Assembly (NCBI GenBank): GCA_934045075.1
Contig: OW203747.1
Location: forward strand, 13,917,894-13,981,893
Length of the DNA stretch: 64,000 bases
From: Yponomeuta sedellus
Lineage: Eukaryota; Arthropoda; Insecta; Lepidoptera; Yponomeutidae
Reading direction: 5' to 3'
Part shown: piece after piece, positions 56,190 to 64,000 of the stretch
Layout of the letters: every line of letters begins with the position of its first letter
How positions within the stretch are numbered: position 1 is the stretch's first letter
Notes under the pieces: generated by a model
Told to the model about the DNA's origin: nothing
Databases searched by the model: none
The model's input: only the letters and a program-made list of their open reading frames with translations
Position numbers and translations under genes: made by a program

Positions 56190-56820
56190 CGCAGGCCTTT
56201 AGCCTGGCAAAGGTTAATACATCCTTCATAGGGTATTGTATACGTTTCTCTACAAAAATGCCTGAAGATATATTAAACTTGCCTGAACGCGGTTCAAAAC
56301 ATGTGTTAAGTACACCTTTTTCCAAAAGGGCCACTAAGGGACTATAACATAAAACATGATGTCTTTGAACAATGATGAATTAAAGCCAGTAAGTAAAATG
56401 CATGAGTTCTATCGTTATCAACCCTTGTATGTCCCCACTGCTGGGGCACGGGTCTCTTCCTGCATCGCAGGAAGGTCAGGCCATACTCCACCACGGGGGA
56501 GTTCCCCACCACCACCAAGTCCGGGTTGGTGGAGTTCTATTTTTTATATTAATTATGTGAAATCTGTTAATTACGGACTTTGAAAAGACATAGGAACAGT
56601 TTCCGAATTGATATTTTCACCAAGAAAATACTTGAGTAACGCCCGTCACGCTCTTTTCTGGGAAATTCGAAGAGACAGCAATTCAGAAATTGGCTCTGAG
56701 TTTGGAGTTTTTTTTTCCAAAATGATCTAGATTTTGAAATCGATACCTAGTTTGACTAGTAACGGTCATTAAGCCGCAGTTTCTGCGCTACTTTAAACAA
56801 AACCTTTTCAGTTCATTTCT
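56190..56820 (+). repeat. LINE 3' fragment (NKIPED family) split by a 5S-derived SINE
   Basis: The LINE tail (AAGGTTAATACATCCTTCAT, CATGAGTTCTAT) resumes after the SINE with TTTATATTAATTATGTG and the family 3' UTR. A second insertion-like block lies at 56,590-56,700. Confidence 0.65.
56413..56531 (-). mobile_element. 5S-derived SINE tail with 9-bp target duplication
   Basis: GAGTTCTAT lies at 56404-56412 and 56532-56540. Between them ATGTCCCCACTGCTGGGGCA to CAAGTCCGGGTTGGTG is SINE body. The duplication shows this truncated form moved by retroposition. Confidence 0.75.
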
Positions 56821-57071
56821 ATCTGTTTTCATGTCAGCGTTTTTTGTGAAATAACTTTACTAAAAATCTTACCAGCTATTTCTACAACACCTTGCCGGTT
56901 AGACCCAGAAACTTAATTTGCAGTTAAGTAGAAAATCATTGGCGTAAAAAGTTGCAAAATACCGCAAATCGCAGCCGCACAAGGCCGAACGGACAAGGTT
57001 TGCGTTGATTCGCTAATAGTTTAGTCGCCCAATGGAGGCGTACAGAAGGTCGCTTAGGAGTTAAAATTGTA

Positions 57072-57262
57072 ACGAAAATTTTCAGCCAGATGTCGCTGCC
57101 TGTACGTAATATAGAGAGTATTGTAAAGAGGTTCGAAATTTCACTGATGCCGTTAGTCGCCCATTGACTCAGTTGGGAGAGCGCTGGCACGGATAGCCAG
57201 AGGTCGCGGGTTCGATTACCGGCATGGGTGGAATTTTTAGCCTCTAAATAGGTTTTTAAAAA
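57072..57262 (+). repeat. tRNA-like retroposon, 3' half
   Basis: CAGCCAGATGTCGCTGCCTG, then a tRNA-like region at 57159-57229 whose B box is damaged (GGTTCGATTACC), then the end TAGCCTCTAAATAGGTTTTT. Confidence 0.75.
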
Positions 57263-57409
57263 TTTTTACGTGTTTGCGACTGAAAGATTTTTTTCGTTCC
57301 CATGAGCTTAGACCGTTTGAAACGCTGGAAAGATATTTGGATAATTATCGTAAAATCCGGAACACCACACTGCGTGCCAAAGCCATTGGAATTGTCACTG
57401 ACATTTGAG

Positions 57410-57625
57410 TTCCGACCGCTAAGCTGGTAGACGTATAGACCCGGAAAAGTGGGCAAAAATCGTCACTCCTTGGCTGCGTGCGATAGCTACCGGCGACGAG
57501 GTAGACCGGGGCGGAGAAGGTGTGACGACCTGACCAAATATTTGCCTGGGTGGGCAGAGTTGGTAGGGACAAAGAGGAGTGGAAATCTAAAGAGAGACCT
57601 TTGCCCAGCAGTGGGACACAGTCAT
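57410..57625 (+). pseudogene. RTE-type LINE C-terminal remnant
   Basis: The pieces GRPGRRRCDDLTKYLPGWAE and LKRDLCPAVGHS match an RTE C-terminus with frame damage; it ends CCCAGCAGTGGGACACAG. Confidence 0.65.
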
Positions 57626-58091
57626 GGCTAATAAAAAAAACGATGGGCAGCAATAAATATTTCACTGAACTTGAGGCAGAATGCTTGTCTATGTCTAGCT
57701 GTTGACAAATATGAGCTGATAGATCAGATGAAGATACTAATCAGAGCACTATTGAGCTAAACTTCGGTAAAACTCTATAATGCGTTAATAGGTTACTCTG
57801 TAGGTGTTCTTGAGGTCAATCGTTTGTTTTGTCTAATTTTCCCCTTTATGGCAATCACAAAGTTACTGAAATGGACACCTGCCTGCCTTACTAATAGTTT
57901 TTAACTTGAGGTCACCAGTCTCTGAGATAGCAGAGTTGCCCTCATTAGTGAACTGATTATTGTATCGGAATGTTGTGATAGATTGTCTTTGTTACTGGTA
58001 AAGAATGTGTTTTTAAAGTTATTGTCTCTCTGCTGTTATGCCCGGGATCGTGGCATTTTTAGGCTTGGCATGTTACTTTTACGGTAAACCT
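57626..58091. other. Intergenic, nothing recognised
   Basis: No supported feature. Confidence 0.45.
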
Positions 58092-58402
58092 CAGAGTGCT
58101 TAGTGCGAGTTTTTTAACTACTCGATCGCGTTAACGTAAACTCATATTTCTATGGCATCGAGGAAGCGCCACCTAGCGACAAGTATGGAAATTAAAATTG
58201 CTGAGTGCGAGTTGTAATGATTTACGTTGAGAAGTGAACACGTTTACCAGCCAAAACACGAATAAACGCGAGTGCGAGTTGTACTGTGACAGCGTTTTGC
58301 CAGTTCGAACGGTTAACTTACTCATAGTCACTACTCAATGCTCGATTAACGCGGTAGTAAAGTTATTCGATTGGATCTGTCAAACTCGCACTCAGCACTC
58401 TG
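58092..58402. mobile_element. 311-bp MITE with CAGAGTGCT ends
   Basis: The left end CAGAGTGCTTAGTGCGAGTT and the right end, read inward, CAGAGTGCTGAGTGCGAGTT differ at one base in 20. GAGTGCGAGTTGTA repeats inside. No flanking duplication is evident, so the superfamily is open. Confidence 0.7.
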
Positions 58403-58559
58403 GTTCACAAAAACCTTTTAAAAATCTGAAAAATTTGTTTTAACTTTTGACTTTTAATCATTCATCATCATTCTTCATTTACCATTGAGGAAAACTCAGA
58501 AAATACTAAGAAATCTCAATATCTATAATGTAAAAAATGAATCGCTGAATGTGTTGGTA

Positions 58560-58715
58560 AGCGCAAATCTTGAGAGCAGCTGAACCGATTTCGCTAATTC
58601 TATTTTTGGAATATTCCTTGAAGTACAAGGATGTTTCTTGCGGAGAGAAAAATTAAAAATTTTTAAAGAATCTACTGTTAGGCGGGACGAAGTTCGCTGG
58701 GTCAGCTAGTAATAT
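58560..58715 (-). repeat. Retroposon tail (GCTGGGTCAGCTAG)
   Basis: Reverse of the 13,845 fragment: ATATTCCTTGAAGTACAAGG, CGAAGTTCGCTGGGTCAGCT. Confidence 0.65.
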
Positions 58716-59294
58716 ATAAAAATCTCGTGGCACAGTGTTTGTTATAGAAGTCATCCGAAATGGCTTCACCGATTTTTATGTTCTTTTTTGTTTACATTTG
58801 GTAGGGCCGAGAATACGTCGTAGGCCAAAATAATATGGGAAAAAACGTTTGCGGGACCAGCCAGCCAAGTACAAGCCAACTGCCGAACAAGAATTTGAAC
58901 AACTGTCGACCCAGCACATATTCCACTAGAACTAGGCTAAATTAAATGTGACTACCTAGCAAAGCAAGTAATGAACTATTTTTGTCAACTCTCCGAATAG
59001 ATCCGTGTCAGCCGAGTTGCTTCTCAGGGTTGTCGACGTTTTTTCGGCTAATTATTGTAATTTTTTTTGTAAGCTAAAGCCGAAGGGTTCAGATAGCTTT
59101 TACTAAATAAAAAAAAATACAGTATAGGTACTACTTTTATTTTTATGACATAGGTAACGAATTATAAAACTGGTTATAAAATTATAAAATTCGGGAGTTT
59201 GTCGCTTGGAATTCCTGTAGGTACCAATGACTTTGTTTTTTAAGTGCATTTGTGTAGTATATCTCTTGTTAGCCATGAATGAAAACAGCGTGAC
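58716..59294. other. Intergenic, nothing recognised
   Basis: No supported feature. Confidence 0.45.
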
Positions 59295-59430
59295 GTCACC
59301 TGAGGTGTTCAATTACCTCAGTCCTTAAAGTTGCCAGTCCGCGGTGGCCGTGCGGTGTGATTAAGCCCGCACTCTCTCTCTCTCTCTCTCTAAGAGAAGA
59401 ACTTGACCCATCAGTGAGACGTATATAGAC
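59295..59430 (+). repeat. Family B copy with (CT)n run
   Basis: CTGAGGTGTTCAATTACCTC, then a CT microsatellite at about 59,371-59,391. Confidence 0.65.
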
Positions 59431-60287
59431 TACTTGAATAAAAACTTCGTTTACTTCTTGCATCCTCCAATCATTCAACAATAATAAAAAAAGCTTACCC
59501 GCGGTGACACTAACTACCTAATCAGCTGTTAGTTACCCAAAATGCATGAAAAATAAACAACTGACCGCTCTCAACATAAGATTAACATAGAGTATAAAAA
59601 AACGCTGCTTAGTGTTCTGTAAATTCTTCTTCATTTTTTGCAAATGTTCTGCTACCCGAAAGACTACAATTATAAATTTAAATAGTAATTTACAATTGAT
59701 AAATAAATAGAAGGTACCATAGGAATTAAATATTACGATTGGCAGCCCTAGTTGCGACGTATATTTAGGACGTTTGTGCCAAATAAAACGTTCTGCCGCA
59801 ATATTTTGATAATTCCAATAGCTTCTGGTTGGTATTTTTAAATTCACGGTGAAGAATTTAGATGCCCTTTGATTATTGTGAGGAAACGAGGAATCGCAAG
59901 TTTTCTTTATCAAGGAATAAAGGAAGGTCGTTCTTAAAACTATGAACATATTTGTAGCAAAATACTTTATGGAACTTATGTGTGACTGCGTATTTGGTCT
60001 AAAACTAAAACTTTTGACTACCGAGCTCTGACCCACCAAATCCGAAGCGATTCCTTCCACTCCTCCCTGTCTTGCGCAGTTATCTCCCATCCGGCCAAGA
60101 AGGTTTTAAGGCTGTTAGATTTTAAGATTTAAAAATAAAAAAAATCATGTATATATTGCACAAAGTGGTCATGGTATATTTTTAGTAATTAAGAGCTTGC
60201 ATTTGTGGATGTCTGTTATTGGCCCTTTATTATTGTGATGAAATAATTGGTTTTTGCTGTTGATGTCCTTAATAAAATGATGATGAT
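59431..60287. other. Intergenic; long minus frame not convincing
   Basis: A 185-codon minus frame (59,533-60,090) has low-complexity Phe/Ile/Lys composition, no domain and no related copy; treated as chance. Confidence 0.4.
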
Positions 60288-60475
60288 TCAACCCTTTGTA
60301 TGTCCCCACTGGCGGGGTATGGGTCTCTTCCTGCATCGCAGGTAGGTTAGGCCATACTCCACCACGCTAGCCAAGTCCGGGTTGGCGAAGGATTGTAAGA
60401 CTGTGGCAGGTCTTACTGTCAAAAGTTATTAAGACGCCCATAAGACTTTTGACTTGGTTTAACGACTGCCAGCTT
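60288..60475 (-). repeat. 5S-derived SINE body/tail
   Basis: ATGTCCCCACTGGCGGGGTA, TTCCTGCATCGCAGGTAGGT, CAAGTCCGGGTTGGCGAAGG. Confidence 0.7.
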
Positions 60476-61235
60476 GATAAAATAAATACAAATAAATTTC
60501 ATTACTTTGATGCTCGCGGCCGGGCCCCAATCTATGATTTGTACAAATGGCTTAAGTCTCCCAAAAATTTAATTGTAGTAATCGTTTCTCGGCTCCGACT
60601 ATACAGGCTAGGCCTAGTGTGGGGACCACCGTTACTTCTAAACTTTTCAACAGCCTTTATGTTGCATTTATGTTCACCTCTTTAATTTAAGCATTTGTAA
60701 ACTTTATGTTATGCATGCAACCTTGTTTAAATAAATTATTCTTATTCTCTGTATTTTTACAAGTTTGTGATGTCCTTGACGCGACCTGAGTTACCTTGCC
60801 TGGCCGTACCACAGGCATCCTTGTTTGGGACCAGAACAATCAATTGTGTTGTGTGGATGTTTTTGTTATTGTGTTCAATGACTCCTAATATCTATTAACT
60901 ATTAACTACCTATTAACAAAGACTATATAAAGTCTTTACTGAGTTGCTTGTAATTCTGTGACTAAGGGCCGATTTCTCCACAGAACCAAATCTAGATTAC
61001 GGCAAGCTAAATCCGGTTTTGGGCTCCTAATCGAGATTACAATAACAAATTGGATTTCTCCAACATCGTAAACCAAAGTTTAAACTAAAGTCTCTGAACG
61101 GCCGATATTGGACGATTAGCTTCTAAAACCAGATTAACTGTCAGACAAATGTCAGATATCAGTGCCAAAAGACGTCAATGGTTTTACTTTACCAAATATT
61201 GGTTTTTAAAATCGAAATAAAGGTTAATTTTCGTT

Positions 61236-62799
61236 ATGAGAAGAGCTCTGGAGTTATCATTCTTTGATGATGAAGATGAATTTGTGGTTCGTCGTCCGAG
61301 GTGGGTTCGCGAGAGGAGAGAAGATTTCGACAACCTCGATGATGTCGACTTTGTAACACGATTTCGTCTCACAAAACCTACCGTGTTGACAGTTTTGGAA
61401 TCAATCGAGGACAAAATAGAGTATCCAACGAACATGTAAGTACTTACCTACCTACAAATATGTTTCTTAACTTGCGTCTAGCATTAGCCAGCAGCCACCT
61501 AAGGCAGCCACAGGAAGTACCTAGTCTTATGACATTCCGTATTTATTTTGTCATTTTTTAGAAGGATGGTTTCTTTTTATTTCAGAAATGATAGCATCTC
61601 ACCCATTAATCAACTGTTGTGTGCTTTACGGTACTATGCAACTGGTTGTTACCAGATGACTTCTGCAGATTTAGGGGGTTTTTGCACTTCTACGGCACAC
61701 AGAATTGTGCACAGAGTTAGTGCTGCCATTGCTGCATTAAACTCACAGCACATTTGCTTCCCGGAAACTCCTGATGCTATCCGCCAGACTCAAACAAAAT
61801 TTTATCTAAGGGCAAAATTTCCATACGTCATTGGTGCTATAGATTGCACCCATGTGAAGTTGATGAAATCACCAGGTAAATAATTGTTTTTCTTTTCATA
61901 GATAAGGCATTAGAGTATATATACATATGTACATAAGGTCCCAACCGTATTTGGCCACAGCGACTGGGACCCAGACACTATATTCTAGAGTGACTTTCAT
62001 GTGCTTTTATGTGACTGATATGAGATGATGATTTATGAGATGATGCAGTCCTTTTATCCCTTATCAGGGACATAGGGCTCGCAGAAGGGATCTCCATTGT
62101 TCGCGGTCTTGTGGTTATATTTGTTAAAAACATAAATGTGTAGTTTTCAACAAATAAATATTGTTAAAATTTATAATATAACCTTCTATTTTAGGTGGAG
62201 AGACTGCAGAGCTTTTTCGTAATAGAAAAAATTATTTTTCGCTGAATGTGCAGGCCATTTGCAATTCAAACCTGGAATTCACAGATGTTGTGGCTCGGTG
62301 GCCAGGGAGTACACATGACTCATATATTTTTAACAACAGTTATAGAAGAGCTATGTTTGAACAGGGTCGGTATGGGACTGCTGTTCTTGTTGGAGATGCT
62401 GGCTATGCATGTAATAAATACATGATGACCCCATTGGATCAATGCAATACACCTGCTGAAAATTTATACAATGAGTCTCAGATTCGGACAAGAAATTGTG
62501 TTGAGAGACTATTTGGAGTCTGGAAGAGACGCTTCCCGGCCATGGCTATTGGCTTGGGTGTTTCTGTAAAAAACTCATTTCCAATCATAATTGCTACAGC
62601 AGTATTACACAATATTGCGAGGAAATGTGGTGAGGCCACACCTCCTGATGATAGTCAGGTTGTCAATTCAACTGTTTGGGATTCAATATTAGCCCAAAGT
62701 AACATAGAGAACAGTAATATTGAGTCTGGAAGAACACAGAGAAATAATCCCAACCATAGAAGACGCACTGAGTTAATAAGCAACTATTTTGCACGGTAA
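61236..62799 (+). CDS. PIF/Harbinger (HARBI1-like) transposase, three exons, intact
   Basis: Exons 61236-61435, 61586-61875 and 62195-62799 join in phase (2, then 1) with donors GTAAGT and GTAAAT and acceptors TTTCAG and TTTTAG, giving 364 residues, the usual HARBI1 length. The DDE_4 core shows FPYVIGAIDCTHVKL (first D, about 153), RWPGSTHDS (205), VGDAGY (231) and NCVERLFGVWKRRFP (E, about 267). The LLCALRYYATGCYQ segment is the helix-turn-helix region. No stop or shift is seen. The protein needs its Myb-like partner to enter the nucleus and bind the ends; that partner lies downstream on the other strand. Either a live element or a host-domesticated HARBI1 is possible; the adjacent partner favours the former. 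Confidence 0.88.
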
Positions 62800-63199
62800 G
62801 TTTGACCCTCATTTTCTCAATAAACATACACAAATCCATAAAGCCATTTTAGCGTGTAAAAGATAACACACAATATCTTTTGCTTTCATAATATCTGTGA
62901 TTCATAAAAATCTTTATTCAAAATGAACAGTTATTTAGTTAAAATGTTCATATACAGACTACAGCGAATCGACCACACAGTTTGGACTTTGCATAATATT
63001 TATTACAAAGGCTGAAAAATATGAAAGTCAAATGTAAAGGTCTATGTGCTGTCGACTGTACCTACCTAAAATCAACTATAATCAAAAACCTTATGCTCAA
63101 CTAACACACATAATGACATAACTTTTAAAATTTTCAGATTAGCAAGATAATAGCTGCTGCAAAATTCAAGTTTTAAATGTCGCCAGTCAAGAGCTAAAG

Positions 63200-63430
63200 T
63201 AAGATGTATGTTAAGAATTATAGCAGGCATTTCATATCATGTGAATACTAGACATGATCATAGAATAGTAGTTCCAAGATTCAGACTTCGCAAAGTTAAT
63301 TCATCTTTTATGGGGAGCTGTGTTGTACTCTTCTACAATAAGATTCCCCAAGAAGTAACTAACAATGTATGTATGTTAAATCCGTACTTACTAAAAAGCT
63401 TATTACAATGTAAAAGATTACATAGATATT
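63200..63430 (+). repeat. LINE C-terminal scrap (NKIP family) inside the Harbinger element
   Basis: The plus frame reads HVNTRHDHRIVVPRFRLRKV and FYNKIPQEV, matching the tails at 2600 and 36,700 but more diverged. Confidence 0.6.
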
Positions 63431-63593
63431 GACCAATTTTGCATATTTTATGTGTATTTAATAAAATCTTTAATCTGTCATTGTATTCTTGACTTCCTAC
63501 CTTCTTTTTTAATTGCTTTACATATATTCCTGACTTTCAATGAATGAAATGTTTTTTCTTACATTAAATAAAACAATCATTATACAAAAAATT

Positions 63594-63846
63594 CTATTGT
63601 TTTAATTTATTTAATTCATATTTTAATATTTCTAGCTTTACTTTTTCCTGCTCCAGCATAACTTGTTCCTTTTGCTGCTGTAGCTGCAGGATCTGCATTT
63701 GCAGCTCATGCTGTTCCCTGGCCTGTTCATTGGCCATGCAGAGAGTATTAATTCTCTCTTGTGCCAAACTTCTGGATTCTGTGTCAAAATTGTGCCTCAA
63801 AAGTGGTCTCCTTCTACTGGATGCAGAACGAGTCTGAGTATGGGCC
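63594..63846 (-). CDS. Last exon of Harbinger Myb/SANT-like partner protein (5' part beyond window)
   Basis: On the minus strand the acceptor TTTATGTTTCAG precedes 63846, and the frame runs ~83 codons to a stop at about 63,594. It has an Arg-rich link (RSASSRRRP) and a long Gln/Glu/Lys coiled coil (LQMQILQLQQQKEQVMLEQE). This is the usual C-terminus of the MADF/Myb-like protein encoded by Harbinger elements. The DNA-binding part should be just right of position 64000. Confidence 0.65.
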
Positions 63847-64000
63847 CTGAAACATAAATTAAATAGGATTAAATAGTGCCCGGAACAATGCGCAGAGAAC
63901 AGCTTTAGTTACACAGCTGAAACGAAACCTAAATGATGTAGGAACGTTACAAGTATTCCGTCCGAAGCTTCTAGCAAAATGTCTAGTATTGATTACAAAT

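Larger units (their letters stand above)
60967..64000. mobile_element. PIF/Harbinger element, apparently autonomous, right end outside window
   Basis: A probable left end, GGGCCGATTTCTCCAC, follows TAA (a 3-bp Harbinger-type target). Inside are a three-exon transposase (+) and the partner Myb/SANT-like gene (-), converging. A LINE 3' scrap (63,200-63,430) sits between them. Confidence 0.7.

Noticed and set aside
59533..60090. 185-residue minus-strand protein
   Set aside because: Phe/Ile/Lys-rich composition without domain or paralogue; consistent with a chance frame in AT-rich DNA.

Overview
The window is eukaryotic and almost certainly a lepidopteran (moth or butterfly) chromosome. It is AT-rich, has short-exon genes with GT-AG introns, and carries a dense load of insect-type elements: RTE and I-clade LINE pieces, piggyBac, PIF/Harbinger, hAT-type MITEs, and tRNA-like and 5S rRNA-derived SINEs. 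Most long open frames are noise or transposon remnants. The host genes become clear only when exons are joined across splice sites.

Layout. 1-7978 (+): the 3' end of Opa1, the mitochondrial inner-membrane fusion dynamin, as six short phase-consistent exons ending at 7976-7978, with repeat-filled introns. 8-11.7 kb: repeats and AT-rich DNA. 11.9-13.7 kb (+), 14.4-15.8 kb (-) and 27.6-29.3 kb (+): three two-exon ZAD-C2H2 zinc-finger genes, each with its intron inside the ZAD, so they are diverged paralogues of a local cluster. Between the second and third, 15,999-24,741 is one 8.7-kb class II insertion with an 8-bp target duplication (GCTGAGTC). It holds a decayed THAP-domain gene and a nested dead I-clade LINE. 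Next comes an IS630/Tc1-type transposase fragment that splits a tRNA-like retroposon (25.2-26.4 kb). 29.7-30.45 kb (-): a previously unmarked three-exon gene for a 95-residue, probably secreted, protein that I do not recognise.

31-44 kb is gene-poor, with SINEs, LINE tails and a 497-bp hAT-like MITE with perfect target duplication. 44,179-46,683 is an apparently intact piggyBac element with TTAA ends and a full-length transposase. 47-61 kb again holds only repeats, including a 929-bp Harbinger relic with a TAG target duplication. 60.97 kb to the window end is an apparently autonomous PIF/Harbinger element: an intact three-exon transposase (+) converges on the last exon of its Myb/SANT-like partner (-), and the right end lies outside the window.

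The most unusual signals are: (1) two adjacent Opa1 exons each have their 3' end and splice donor amplified as tandem repeats; (2) a tRNA-like retroposon family that occurs as fold-back, tandem and 78-bp minimal forms, three of them with visible target duplications; (3) at least eight short, near-perfect snap-back palindromes scattered over the window, one of which breaks the LINE; (4) the unrecognised small secreted protein gene.
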